Assembly (NCBI RefSeq): GCF_910591885.1
Contig: NC_063286.1
Span: 124,001 to 188,000 of the forward strand
DNA length: 64,000 nucleotides
From: Bombus terrestris
Taxonomy: Eukaryota > Arthropoda > Insecta > Hymenoptera > Apidae
Direction: 5' to 3'
This document shows, piece by piece, positions 1-15,000 of this stretch. The position numbers were made by a program, and so were the translations under genes. The notes under the pieces were generated by a model. That model did no database searches. It was not told where the DNA came from and saw only the letters and a program-made list of their open reading frames with translations. Numbering within the stretch: the first letter of the stretch is position 1; every line of letters begins with the position of its first letter.

Positions 1-270
1 AACGTTATACGTTATATAGTAATAGTATATAACGTTATAGGTTATATAGTAAGAGTATATAACTTTATACGTTATATAGTAATAGTATATAACGTTATAC
101 GTTAATACGTAATAGTATATAACGTTATACGTTATATAGTAATAGTATATAACGTTATACGTTATATAGTAATAGTATATAACGTTATACGTTAGTACGT
201 AATAATATACAACGTTATACGTGATATGGCAATACTATATAACGTTATACGTTATGTAGTAATAGTATAT
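1..270 (+). repeat. Short duplicated block, copy 1 (offset 540 bp)
   Basis: Positions 1-270 match 541-810 unit for unit. Both carry the rare pair AACGTTATAG...AAGAGTATAT then AACTTTATAC (units 31 and 571), the TTAGTACGT...AATAATATAC unit (181 and 721) and the GTGATATGGC unit after it. They diverge at 271/811, where one has AATATTATAT and the other AATAGTATAT. Confidence 0.85.
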
Positions 271-540
271 AACGTTATACGTTATATAGTAATATTATAT
301 AACGTTATACGTTATATAGTAATGGTATATAACGTTATACGTTATATAGTTATAGTATATAACGTTATGCGTTATATAGTAATAGTATATAACGTTATAC
401 GTTATATAGTAATACTATATAACGTTATGCGTTATATAGTAATATTATATAACGTTATGCGTTATATAGTAATAGTATATAACGTTATACGTTATATAGT
501 AATAGTATATAACGTTATACGTTATATAGTAATAGTATAT

Positions 541-810
541 AACGTTATACGTTATATAGTAATAGTATATAACGTTATAGGTTATATAGTAAGAGTATAT
601 AACTTTATACGTTATATAGTAATAGTATATAACGTTATACGTTAATACGTAATAGTATATAACGTTATACGTTATATAGTAATAGTATATAACGTTATAC
701 GTTATATAGTAATAGTATATAACGTTATACGTTAGTACGTAATAATATACAACGTTATACGTGATATGGCAATACTATATAACGTTATACGTTATGTAGT
801 AATAGTATAT
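541..810 (+). repeat. Short duplicated block, copy 2 (offset 540 bp)
   Basis: Second copy of 1-270. The same marker order reappears at 9781, 12001, 16141, 22051 and 27631, so this is a fragment of the large HOR family found further right. Confidence 0.85.
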
Positions 811-960
811 AACGTTATACGTTATATAGTAATAGTATATAACGTTATACGTTATATAGTATAAGTATATAACGTTATACGTTATATAGTAATAGTATAT
901 AACGTTATGCGTTATATAGTAATAGTATATAACGTTATACGTTATATAGTAATACTATAT

Positions 961-990
961 AACGTTATACGTTATATACTATTACTATAT
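961..990 (+). repeat. Flipped-loop unit (GTAATAG to CTATTAC)
   Basis: The 7-bp loop at unit positions 19-25 (979-985) is replaced by its exact reverse complement, while the TATATA arms on both sides are unchanged. The preceding unit (931) ends AATACTATAT. A micro-inversion between the arms explains all the changed bases in one step. Confidence 0.9.
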
Positions 991-1290
991 AACGTTATAC
1001 GTTATATAGTAATGGTATATAACGTTATACGTTATATAGTAATAGTATATAACGTTATGCGTTATATAGTAATAGTATATAACGTTATACGTTATATAGT
1101 AATAGTATATAACGTTATACGTTAATACGTAATAGTATATAACGTTATACGTTATATAGTAATAGTATATAACGTTATACGTTATTACGTAATAGTATAT
1201 AACGTTATACGTTATATAGTAATAGTATATAACGTTATACGTTATATAGTAATAGTATATAACGTTATACGTTATATAGTAATAGTATAT

Positions 1291-1800
1291 AACGTTATAC
1301 GTTAGTACGTAATAATATACAACGTTATACGTGATATGGCAATACTATATAACGTTATACGTTATATAGTAATAGTATATAACGTTATACGATAGTACGG
1401 AATAGTATATATCGTTATGCGTTATATAGTAATAGTATATAACGTTATACGTTATATAGTAATAGTATATAACGTTATACGTTATATAGTAATAGTATAT
1501 AACGTTATACGTTATATAGTAATAGTATATAACGTTATACGTTATATAGTAATAGTATATATCGTTATGCGTTATATAGTAATAGTATATAACGTTATAC
1601 GTTATATAGTAATAGTATATAACGCTATACGTTATATAGTAATAGTATATAACGTTATACGTTATATAGTAATAGTATATAACGTTATACGTTAATACGT
1701 AATAGTATGTAACGTTATGCGTTATATAGTAATAGTATATAACGTCATCCGTTATATAGTATAAGTATATAACGTTATACGTTATGTAGTAATAGTATAT
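1291..1800 (+). repeat. Cassette shared with distant parts of the array
   Basis: Order of units: TTAGTACGT/AATAATATAC (1291), GTGATATGGC (1321), GATAGTACGG (1381), ATCGTTATGC units, a unit ending GTATGT (1681), then CATCC (1741). A near copy lies at 8581-9000 (offset 7,200 bp from 1381). A closely similar series starts at 57383, 59573 and 62873, where the unit ending GTATGT reappears. A partial copy of the first six units lies at 2131-2310. Confidence 0.8.
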
Positions 1801-2340
1801 AACGTTATACGTTATATAGTAATAGTATATAACGTTATGCGTTATATAGTAATAGTATATAACGTTATACGTTATATAGTAATACTATATAACGTTATAC
1901 GTTATATAGTAATGGTATATAACGTTATACGTTATATAGTTATAGTATATAACGTTATACGTTATATAGTAATGGTATATAACGTTATACGTTATATAGT
2001 TATAGTATATAACGTTATACGTTATATAGTAGTAGTATATAACGTTATACGTTATATAGTAATAGTATATAACGTTATACGTTATATAGTATAAGTATAT
2101 AACGTTATACGTTATATAGTAATAGTATATAACGTTATGCGTTAGTACGTAATAATATACAACGTTATACGTGATATGGCAATACTATATAACGTTATAC
2201 GTTATATAGTAATAGTATATAACGTTATACGATAGTACGGAATAGTATATATCGTTATGCGTTATATAGTAATAGTATATAACGTTATACGTTATATAGT
2301 AATAGTATATAACGTTATACGTTATATAGTAATGGTATAT

Positions 2341-4560
2341 AACGTTATACGTTATATAGTAATATTATATAACGTTATGCGTTATATAGTAATAGTATAT
2401 AACGTTATACGTTATATAGTAATAGTATATAACGTTATACGTTATATAGTAATATTATATAACGTTATGCGTTATATAGTAATATTATATAACGTTATGC
2501 GTTATATAGTAATAGTATATAACGTTATACGTTATATAGTAATAGTATATAACGTTATACGTTATATAGTAATAGTATATAACGTTATACGTTATATAGT
2601 AATAGTATATAACGTTATACGTTATATAGTATAAGTATATAACGTTATACGTTATATAGTAATAGTATATAACGTTATGCGTTATATAGTAATATTATAT
2701 AACGTTATGCGTTATATAGTAATAGTATATAACGTTATACGTTATATAGTAATAGTATATAACGTTATACGTTATATGGTAATAGTATATAACGTTATAC
2801 GTTATATAGTAATAGTATATAACGTTATACGTTATATAGTATAAGTATATAACGTTATACGTTATATAGTAATAGTATATAACGTTATGCGTTATATAGT
2901 AATAGTATATAACGTTATACGTTATATAGTAATAGTATATAACGTTATACGTTATATAGTAATGGTATATAACGTTATACGTTATATAGTAGTAGTATAT
3001 AACGTTATACGTTAATACGTAATAGTATATAACGTTATACGTGATATGGCAATACTATATAACGTTATACGTTATGTAGTAATAGTATATAACGTTATAC
3101 GTTATGTAGTAATAGTATATAACGTTATACGTTATATAGTAATATTATATAACGTTATGCGTTATATAGTAATATTATATAACGTTATGCGTTATATAGT
3201 AATAGTATATAACGTTATACGTTATATAGTAATAGTATATAACGTTATACGTTATATAGTAATAGTATATAACGTTATGCGTTATATAGTAATAGTATAT
3301 AACGTTATACGTTATATACTATTACTATATAACGTTATACGTTATATAATAATGGTATATAACGTTATACGTTATATAGTTATAGTATATAACGTTATAC
3401 GTTATATAGTAATGGTATATAACGTTATACGTTATATAGTTATAGTATATAACGTTATAAGTTATATAGTAGTAGTATATAACGTTATACGTTATATAGT
3501 AATAGTATATAACGTTATACGTTATTACGTAATAGTATATAACGTTATACGTTATATAGTAATAGTATATAACGTTATACGTTATATCGTAATAGTATAT
3601 AACGTTATACGTTATATAGTAATAGTATATAATGTTATACGTTAATACGTAATAGTATATAACGTTATACGTTATATAGTAATAGTATATAACGTTATAC
3701 GTTATTACGTAATAGTATATAACGTTATACGTTATATAGTAATAGTATATAACGTTATACGTTATATAGTAATAGTATATAACGTTATACGTTATATAGT
3801 AATAGTATATAACGTTATACGTTATATAGTAATAGTATATAACGTTATACGTTATATAGTAATGGTATATAACGTTATACGTTATATAGTAATATTATAT
3901 AACGTTATGCGTTATATAGTAATAGTATATAACGTTATACCTTATATAGTAATAGTATATAACGTTATACGTTATATAGTAATAGTATATAACGTTATAC
4001 GTTATATAGTAATAGTATATAACGTTATACGTTATATAGTAATAGTATATAACGTTATACGTTATATAGTATAAGTATATAACGTTATACGTTATATAGT
4101 AATAGTATATAACGTTATGCGTTATATAGTAATATTATATAACGTTATGCGTTATATAGTAATAGTATATAACGTTATACGTTATATAGTAATAGTATAT
4201 AACGTTATACGTTATATGGTAATAGTATATAACGTTATACGTTATATAGTAATAGTATATAACGTTATACGTTATATAGTATAAGTATATAACGTTATAC
4301 GTTATATAGTAATAGTATATAACGTTATGCGTTATATAGTAATAGTATATAACGTTATACGTTATATAGTAATAGTATATAACGTTATACGTTATATAGT
4401 AATGGTATATAACGTTATACGTTATATAGTAGTAGTATATAACGTTATACGTTAATACGTAATAGTATATAACGTTATGCGTTATATAGTAATAGTATAT
4501 AACGTCATCCGTTATATAGTATAAGTATATAACGTTATACGTTATGTAGTAATAGTATAT
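2341..4560 (+). repeat. 2,220-bp higher-order repeat, copy 1
   Basis: This 74-unit block is repeated at an offset of 2,220 bp; the match runs from 2341-4650 onto 4561-6870. Internal markers: GTGATATGGC unit at 3031, flipped-loop unit at 3301, GTTATATAAT unit at 3331, AACGTTATAA unit at 3451, CATCC unit at 4501. The one difference noticed is at 3301 versus 5521, where the second copy also has the small loop flipped (AACGTATAAC). Confidence 0.93.
3301..3330 (+). repeat. Flipped-loop unit in 2,220-bp HOR copy 1
   Basis: Loop 3319-3325 reads CTATTAC. It is followed by a GTTATATAAT/AATGGTATAT unit, the same context as at 5521. Confidence 0.9.
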
Positions 4561-6780
4561 AACGTTATACGTTATATAGTAATATTATATAACGTTATGC
4601 GTTATATAGTAATAGTATATAACGTTATACGTTATATAGTAATAGTATATAACGTTATACGTTATATAGTAATATTATATAACGTTATGCGTTATATAGT
4701 AATATTATATAACGTTATGCGTTATATAGTAATAGTATATAACGTTATACGTTATATAGTAATAGTATATAACGTTATACGTTATATAGTAATAGTATAT
4801 AACGTTATACGTTATATAGTAATAGTATATAACGTTATACGTTATATAGTATAAGTATATAACGTTATACGTTATATAGTAATAGTATATAACGTTATGC
4901 GTTATATAGTAATATTATATAACGTTATGCGTTATATAGTAATAGTATATAACGTTATACGTTATATAGTAATAGTATATAACGTTATACGTTATATGGT
5001 AATAGTATATAACGTTATACGTTATATAGTAATAGTATATAACGTTATACGTTATATAGTATAAGTATATAACGTTATACGTTATATAGTAATAGTATAT
5101 AACGTTATGCGTTATATAGTAATAGTATATAACGTTATACGTTATATAGTAATAGTATATAACGTTATACGTTATATAGTAATGGTATATAACGTTATAC
5201 GTTATATAGTAGTAGTATATAACGTTATACGTTAATACGTAATAGTATATAACGTTATACGTGATATGGCAATACTATATAACGTTATACGTTATGTAGT
5301 AATAGTATATAACGTTATACGTTATGTAGTAATAGTATATAACGTTATACGTTATATAGTAATATTATATAACGTTATGCGTTATATAGTAATATTATAT
5401 AACGTTATGCGTTATATAGTAATAGTATATAACGTTATACGTTATATAGTAATAGTATATAACGTTATACGTTATATAGTAATAGTATATAACGTTATGC
5501 GTTATATAGTAATAGTATATAACGTATAACGTTATATACTATTACTATATAACGTTATACGTTATATAATAATGGTATATAACGTTATACGTTATATAGT
5601 TATAGTATATAACGTTATACGTTATATAGTAATGGTATATAACGTTATACGTTATATAGTTATAGTATATAACGTTATAAGTTATATAGTAGTAGTATAT
5701 AACGTTATACGTTATATAGTAATAGTATATAACGTTATACGTTATTACGTAATAGTATATAACGTTATACGTTATATAGTAATAGTATATAACGTTATAC
5801 GTTATATCGTAATAGTATATAACGTTATACGTTATATAGTAATAGTATATAATGTTATACGTTAATACGTAATAGTATATAACGTTATACGTTATATAGT
5901 AATAGTATATAACGTTATACGTTATTACGTAATAGTATATAACGTTATACGTTATATAGTAATAGTATATAACGTTATACGTTATATAGTAATAGTATAT
6001 AACGTTATACGTTATATAGTAATAGTATATAACGTTATACGTTATATAGTAATAGTATATAACGTTATACGTTATATAGTAATGGTATATAACGTTATAC
6101 GTTATATAGTAATATTATATAACGTTATGCGTTATATAGTAATAGTATATAACGTTATACCTTATATAGTAATAGTATATAACGTTATACGTTATATAGT
6201 AATAGTATATAACGTTATACGTTATATAGTAATAGTATATAACGTTATACGTTATATAGTAATAGTATATAACGTTATACGTTATATAGTATAAGTATAT
6301 AACGTTATACGTTATATAGTAATAGTATATAACGTTATGCGTTATATAGTAATATTATATAACGTTATGCGTTATATAGTAATAGTATATAACGTTATAC
6401 GTTATATAGTAATAGTATATAACGTTATACGTTATATGGTAATAGTATATAACGTTATACGTTATATAGTAATAGTATATAACGTTATACGTTATATAGT
6501 ATAAGTATATAACGTTATACGTTATATAGTAATAGTATATAACGTTATGCGTTATATAGTAATAGTATATAACGTTATACGTTATATAGTAATAGTATAT
6601 AACGTTATACGTTATATAGTAATGGTATATAACGTTATACGTTATATAGTAGTAGTATATAACGTTATACGTTAATACGTAATAGTATATAACGTTATGC
6701 GTTATATAGTAATAGTATATAACGTCATCCGTTATATAGTATAAGTATATAACGTTATACGTTATGTAGTAATAGTATAT
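4561..6780 (+). repeat. 2,220-bp higher-order repeat, copy 2
   Basis: Second copy of 2341-4560, with markers at 5251, 5521, 5551, 5671 and 6721. The match to copy 1 continues 90 bp beyond one full period, to 6870. The stretch 5251-5730 is found a third time at 7201-7680 (offset 1,950 bp), with a few substitutions. Confidence 0.93.
5521..5550 (+). repeat. Unit with both loops flipped
   Basis: It starts AACGTATAAC, where the 3-bp loop TAT has become ATA between the arms AACGT and ACGTT, and it also has CTATTAC at 5539-5545. On the minus strand about 35 bp here read as the normal consensus, so one inversion of roughly a whole unit is the simplest account. Confidence 0.9.
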
Positions 6781-7200
6781 AACGTTATACGTTATATAGT
6801 AATATTATATAACGTTATGCGTTATATAGTAATAGTATATAACGTTATACGTTATATAGTAATAGTATATAACGTTATACGTTATATAGTAATAGTATAT
6901 AACGTTATACGTTATATAGTAATAGTATATAACGTTATACGTTATATAGTAATGGTATATAACGTTATACGTTATATAGTAATATTATATAACGTTATGC
7001 GTTATATAGTAATAGTATATAACGTTATACGTTATATAGTAATAGTATATAACGTTATACGTTATATAGTAATAGTATATAACGCTATACGGTAATACGT
7101 AATAGTATATAACGTTATACGTTATATAGTAATAGTATATAACGTTATACGTTATATAGTAATAGTATATAACGTTATACGTTAGTACGTAATAATATAC

Positions 7201-7680
7201 AACGTTATACGTGATATGGCAATACTATATAACGTTATACGTTATGTAGTAATAGTATATAACGTTATACGTTATGTAGTAATAGTATATAACGTTATAC
7301 GTTATATAGTAATATTATATAACGTTATGCGTTATATAGTAATATTATATAACGTTATGCGTTATATAGTAATAGTATATAACGTTATACGTTATATAGT
7401 AATAGTATATAACGTTATACGTTATATAGTAATAGTATATAACGTTATGCGTTATATAGTAATAGTATATAACGTTATACGTTATATAGTAATACTATAT
7501 AACGTTATACGTTATATAATAATGGTATATAACGTTATACGTTATATAGTTATAGTATATAACGTTATACGTTATATAGTAATGGTATATAACGTTATAC
7601 GTTATATAGTTATAGTATATAACGTTATACGTTATATGGTAGTAGTATATAACGTTATACGTTATATAGTAATAGTATAT
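7201..7680 (+). repeat. Partial third copy of a 2,220-bp HOR segment
   Basis: It matches 3031-3510 and 5251-5730 in unit order, including two consecutive GTTATGTAGT units and the GTTATATAAT unit (7501). The unit at 7471 ends AATACTATAT where the sister copies carry the fully flipped loop, and 7621 has GTTATATGGT. Confidence 0.8.
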
Positions 7681-8580
7681 AACGTTATACGTTATATAGT
7701 TATAGTATATAACGTTATACGTTAATACGTAACAGTATATAACGTTATACGTTATATAGTAATAGTATATAACGTTATACGTTATATAGTTATAGTATAT
7801 AACGTTATACGTTATATAGTAATAGTATATAACGTTATACGTTATATCGTAATAGTATATAACGTTATACGTTATATAGTAATAGTATATAACGTTATAC
7901 GTTATTACGTAATAGTATATAACGTTATACGTTATATAGTAATAGTATATAACGTTATACGTTATATAGTAATAGTATATAACGTTATACGTTATATAGT
8001 AATAGTATATAACGTTATACGTTATTACGTAATAGTATATAACGTTATACGTTATATAGTAATAGTATATAACGTTATACGTTATATAGTAATAGTATAT
8101 AACGTTATACGTTATATAGTAATAGTATATAACGTTATACGTTATATAGTAATAGTATATAACGTTATACGTTATATAGTAATAGTATATAACGTTATAC
8201 GTTATATAGTAATGGTATATAACGTTATACGTTATATAGTAATATTATATAACGTTATGCGTTATATAGTAATAGTATATAACGTTATACCTTATATAGT
8301 AATAGTATATAACGTTATACGTTATATAGTAATAGTATATAACGTTATACGTTAATACGTAATAGTATATAACGTTATACGTTATATAGTAATAGTATAT
8401 AACGTTATACGTTATATAGTAATAGTATATAACGTTATACGTTAGTACGTAATAATATACAACGTTATACGTGATATGGCAATACTATATAACGTTATAC
8501 GTTATATAGTAATAGTATATAACGTTATACGATAGTACGGAATAGTATATATCGTTATACGTTATATAGTAATAGTATAT

Positions 8581-9000
8581 AACGTTATACGATAGTACGG
8601 AATAGTATATATCGTTATGCGTTATATAGTAATAGTATATAACGTTATACGTTATATAGTAATAGTATATAACGTTATACGTTATATAGTAATAGTATAT
8701 AACGTTATACGTTATATAGTAATAGTATATAACGTTATACGTTATATAGTAATAGTATATATCGTTATGCGTTATATAGTAATAGTATATAACGTTATAC
8801 GTTATATAGTAATAGTATATAACGTTATACGTTATATAGTAATAGTATATAACGTTATACGTTATATAGTAATAGTATATAACGTTATACGTTAATACGT
8901 AATAGTATATAACGTTATGCGTTATATAGTAATAGTATATAACGTCATCCGTTATATAGTATAAGTATATAACGTTATACGTTATGTAGTAATAGTATAT
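8581..9000 (+). repeat. Copy of the 1381-1800 cassette
   Basis: Unit order equals 1381-1800 (offset 7,200 bp). Two differences were seen: AACGCTATAC at 1621 is AACGTTATAC at 8821, and GTATGT at 1681 is GTATAT at 8881. It is preceded by a second GATAGTACGG unit at 8521, a local 60-bp duplication. Confidence 0.8.
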
Positions 9001-9780
9001 AACGTTATACGTTATATAGTAATATTATATAACGTTATGCGTTATATAGTTATAGTATATAACGTTATACGTTATATAGTAATAGTATATAACGTTATAC
9101 GTTATATAGTAATAGTATATAACGTTATACGTTATATAGTAATAGTATATAACGTTATACGTTATATAGTTATAGTATATAACGTTATACGTTATATAGT
9201 AATAGTATATAACGTTATGCGTTATATAGTAATATTATATAACGTTATGCGTTATATAGTAATAGTATATAACGTTATACGTTATATAGTAATAGTATAT
9301 AACGTTATACGTTATATAGTAATCGTATATAACGTTATACGTTATATAGTAATGGTATATAACGTTATACGTTATATAGTAATATTATATAACGTTATGC
9401 GTTATATAGTAATAGTATATAACGTTATACGTTATATAGTAATAGTATATAACGTTATACGTTATATAGTTATAGTATATAACGTTATACGTTATATAGT
9501 AATAGTATATAACGTTATACGTTAATACATAATAGTATATATCGTTATACCTTATATAGTAATAGTATATAACGTTATACGTTATATAGTAATAGTATAT
9601 AACGTTATACGTTATATAGTAATATTATATAACGTTATGCGTTATATAGTAATATTATATAACGTTATGCGTTATATAGTAATAGTATATAACGTTATAC
9701 GTTATATAGTAATAGTATATAACGTTATACGTTATATAGTAATAGTATATAACGTTATACGTTATATAGTAATAGTATAT

Positions 9781-12000
9781 AACGTTATAGGTTATATAGT
9801 AAGAGTATATAACTTTATACGTTATATAGTAATAGTATATAACGTTATACGTTAATACGTAATAGTATATAACGTTATACGTTATATAGTAATAGTATAT
9901 AACGTTATACGTTATATAGTAATAGTATATAACGTTATACGTTAGTACGTAATAATATACAACGTTATACGTGATATGGCAATACTATATAACGTTATAC
10001 GTTATGTAGTAATAGTATATAACGTTATACGTTATATAGTAATATTATATAACGTTATGCGTTATATAGTAATATTATATAACGTTATGCGTTATATAGT
10101 AATAGTATATAACGTTATACGTTATATAGTATAAGTATATAACGTTATACGTTATATAGTAATAATATATAACGTTATGCGTTATATAGTAATAGTATAT
10201 AACGTTATACGTTATATAGTAATACTATATAACGTTATACGTTATATAGTAATACTATATAACGTTATACGTTATATAGTAATGGTATATAACGTTATAC
10301 GTTATATAGTTATAGTATATAACGTTATACGTTATATAGTAATGGTATATAACGTTATACGTTATATAGTTATAGTATATAACGTTATACGTTATATAGT
10401 AATAGTATATAACGTTATACGTTATATAGTAATAGTATATAACGTTATACGTTATATAGTTATAGTATATAACGTTATGCGTTATATAGTAATAGTATAT
10501 AACGTTATACGTTATATCGTAATAGTATATAACGTTATACGTTATATAGTAATAGTATATAACGTTATACGTTAATACGTAATAGTATATAACGTTATAC
10601 GTTATATAGTAATAGTATATAACGTTATACGTTATTACGTAATAGTATATAACGTTATACGTTATATAGTAATAGTATATAACGTTATACGTTATATAGT
10701 AATAGTATATAACGTTATACGTTATTACGTAATAGTATATAACGTTATACGTTATATAGTAATAGTATATAACGTTATACGTTATATAGTAATAGTATAT
10801 AACGTTATACGTTATATAGTAATAGTATATAACGTTATACGTTAATACATAATAGTATATATCGTTATACCTTATATAGTAATAGTATATAACGTTATAC
10901 GTTATATAGTAATAGTATATAACGTTATACGTTATGTAGTAATATTATATAACGTTATGCGTTATATAGTAATATTATATAACGTTATGCGTTATATAGT
11001 AATATTATATAACGTTATGCGTTATATAGTAATAGTATATAACGTTATACGTTATATAGTAATAGTATATAACGTTATACGTTATATGGTAATAGTATAT
11101 AACGTTATACGTTATATAGTAATAGTATATAACGTTATACGTTATATAGTAATGGTATATAACGTTATACGTTATATAGTAATATTATATAACGTTATGC
11201 GTTATATAGTAATAGTATATAACGTTATACGTTATATAGTAATAGTATATAACGTTATACGTTATATAGTAATATTATATAACGTTATGCGTTATATAGT
11301 AATATTATATAACGTTATGCGTTATATAGTAATAGTATATAACGTTATACGTTATATAGTAATAGTATATAACGTTATACGTTATATAGTTATAGTATAT
11401 AACGTTATACGTTATATAGTAATAGTATATAACGTTATGCGTTATATAGTAATATTATATAACGTTATGCGTTATATAGTAATAGTATATAACGTTATAC
11501 GTTATATAGTAATAGTATATAACGTTATACGTTATATAGTAATAGTATATAACGTTATACGTTATATAGTAATGGTATATAACGTTATACGTTATATAGT
11601 AATATTATATAACGTTATGCGTTATATAGTAATAGTATATAACGTTATACGTTATATAGTAATAGTATATAACGTTATACGTTATATAGTTATAGTATAT
11701 AACGTTATACGTTATATAGTAATAGTATATAACGTTATACGTTAATACATAATAGTATATATCGTTATACCTTATATAGTAATAGTATATAACGTTATAC
11801 GTTATATAGTAATAGTATATAACGTTATACGTTATATAGTAATATTATATAACGTTATGCGTTATATAGTAATATTATATAACGTTATGCGTTATATAGT
11901 AATAGTATATAACGTTATACGTTATATAGTAATAGTATATAACGTTATACGTTATATAGTAATAGTATATAACGTTATACGTTATATAGTAATAGTATAT
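9781..12000 (+). repeat. Large HOR family, short copy (2,220 bp)
   Basis: Delimited by successive AAGAGTATAT/AACTTTATAC marker units (9781, 12001). Contents in order: TTAGTACGT unit at 9931, a tandem pair of AATACTATAT units at 10201 and 10231, TTATTACGT units at 10621 and 10711, TTAATACAT/CTTATATAG pairs at 10831 and 11731. The wider match 9121-10800 onto 11341-13020 has the same 2,220-bp offset. Confidence 0.88.
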
Positions 12001-15000
12001 AACGTTATAGGTTATATAGTAAGAGTATATAACTTTATACGTTATATAGTAATAGTATATAACGTTATACGTTAATACGTAATAGTATATAACGTTATAC
12101 GTTATATAGTAATAGTATATAACGTTATACGTTATATAGTAATAGTATATAACGTTATACGTTAGTACGTAATAATATACAACGTTATACGTGATATGGC
12201 AATACTATATAACGTTATACGTTATGTAGTAATAGTATATAACGTTATACGTTATATAGTAATATTATATAACGTTATGCGTTATATAGTAATATTATAT
12301 AACGTTATGCGTTATATAGTAATAGTATATAACGTTATACGTTATATAGTATAAGTATATAACGTTATACGTTATATAGTAATAGTATATAACGTTATGC
12401 GTTATATAGTAATAGTATATAACGTTATACGTTATATAGTAATACTATATAACGCATAACGTTATATACTATTACTATATAACGTTATACGTTATATAGT
12501 AATGGTATATAACGTTATACGTTATATAGTTATAGTATATAACGTTATACGTTATATAGTAATGGTATATAACGTTATACGTTATATAGTTATAGTATAT
12601 AACGTTATACGTTATATAGTAATAGTATATAACGTTATACGTTATATAGTAATAGTATATAACGTTATACGTTATATAGTTATAGTATATAACGTTATGC
12701 GTTATATAGTAATAGTATATAACGTTATACGTTATATCGTAATAGTATATAACGTTATACGTTATATAGTAATAGTATATAACGTTATACGTTAATACGT
12801 AATAGTATATAACGTTATACGTTATATAGTAATAGTATATAACGTTATACGTTATTACGTAATAGTATATAACGTTATACGTTATATAGTAATAGTATAT
12901 AACGTTATACGTTATATAGTAATAGTATATAACGTTATACGTTATTACGTAATAGTATATAACGTTATACGTTATATAGTAATAGTATATAACGTTATAC
13001 GTTATATAGTAATAGTATATAACGTTATACGTTATATGGTAATAGTATATAACGTTATACGTTATATAGTAATAGTATATAACGTTATACGTTATATGGT
13101 AATAGTATATAACGTTATACGTTATATAGTAATAGTATATAACGTTATGCGTTATATAGTATAAGTATATAACGTTATACGTTATATAGTAATAGTATAT
13201 AACGTTATGCGTTATATAGTAATAGTATATAACGTTATACGTTATATAGTAATAGTATATAACGTTATACGTTATATAGTAATGGTATATAACGTTATAC
13301 GTTATATAGTAGTAGTATATAACGTTATACGTTAATACGTAATAGTATATAACGTTATGCGTTATATAGTAATAGTATATAACGTCATCCATTATATAGT
13401 ATAAGTATATAACGTTATACGTTATGTAGTAATAGTATATAACGTTATACGTTATATAGTAATATTATATAACGTTATGCGTTATATAGTAATATTATAT
13501 AACGTTATGCGTTATATAGTAATAGTATATAACGTTATACGTTATATAGTAATAGTATATAACGTTATACGTTATATAGTAATAGTATATAACGTTATAC
13601 GTTATTACGTAATAGTATATAACGTTATACGTTATATAGTAATAGTATATAACGTTATACGTTATATAGTAATAGTATATAACGTTATACGTTAATACGT
13701 AATAGTATATAACGTTATACGTTATATAGTAATAGTATATAACGTTATACGTTATATAGTAATAGTATATAACGTTATACGTTATATAGTAATATTATAT
13801 AACGTTATGCGTTATATAGTAATAGTATATAACGTTATACGTTATATAGTAATAGTATATAACGTTATACGTTATATAGTAATATTATATAACGTTATGC
13901 GTTATATAGTAATATTATATAACGTTATGCGTTATATAGTAATAGTACATAACGTTATACGTTATATAGTAATAGTATATAACGTTATACGTTATATGGT
14001 AATAGTATATAACGTTATACGTTATATAGTAATAGTATATAACGTTATACGTTATATAGTATAAGTATATAACGTTATACGTTATATAGTAATAGTATAT
14101 AACGTTATGCGTTATATAGTAATATTATATAACGTTATGCGTTATATAGTAATAGTATATAACGTTATACGTTATATAGTAATAGTATATAACGTTATAC
14201 GTTATATGGTAATAGTATATAACGTTATACGTTATATAGTAATAGTATATAACGTTATGCGTTATATAGTATAAGTATATAACGTTATACGTTATATAGT
14301 AATAGTATATAACGTTATGCGTTATATAGTAATAGTATATAACGTTATACGTTATATAGTAATAGTATATAACGTTATACGTTATATAGTAATGGTATAT
14401 AACGTTATACGTTATATAGTAGTAGTATATAACGTTATACGTTATATAGTAATATTATATAACGTTATGCGTTATATAGTAATATTATATAACGTTATGC
14501 GTTATATAGTAATAGTATATAACGTTATACGTTAATACATAATAGTATATATCGTTATACCTTATATAGTAATAGTATATAACGTTATGCGTTATATAGT
14601 AATAGTATATAACGTTATACGTTATATAGTAATAGTATATAACGTTATACGTTATATAGTAATAGTATATAACGTTATACGTTAATACATAATAGTATAT
14701 ATCGTTATACCTTATATAGTAATAGTATATAACGTTATACGTTATATAGTAATAGTATATAACGTTATACGTTATATAGTAATATTATATAACGTTATGC
14801 GTTATATAGTAATATTATATAACGTTATGCGTTATATAGTAATATTATATAACGTTATGCGTTATATAGTAATAGTATATAACGTTATACGTTATATAGT
14901 AATAGTATATAACGTTATACGTTATATGGTAATAGTATATAACGTTATACGTTATATAGTAATAGTATATAACGTTATACGTTATATAGTAATGGTATAT

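Noticed and set aside
1741..1770. CATCC units as insertions of foreign sequence
   Set aside because: They are exactly 30 bp, on the grid, and differ from the consensus by T6C, A9C and a loop change, so they are variant units.
5521..5550. Compensating small indels as the cause of AACGTATAAC
   Set aside because: The same bases are explained by a single flip of TAT between AACGT and ACGTT, and the adjacent large loop is flipped as well, so inversion is simpler.
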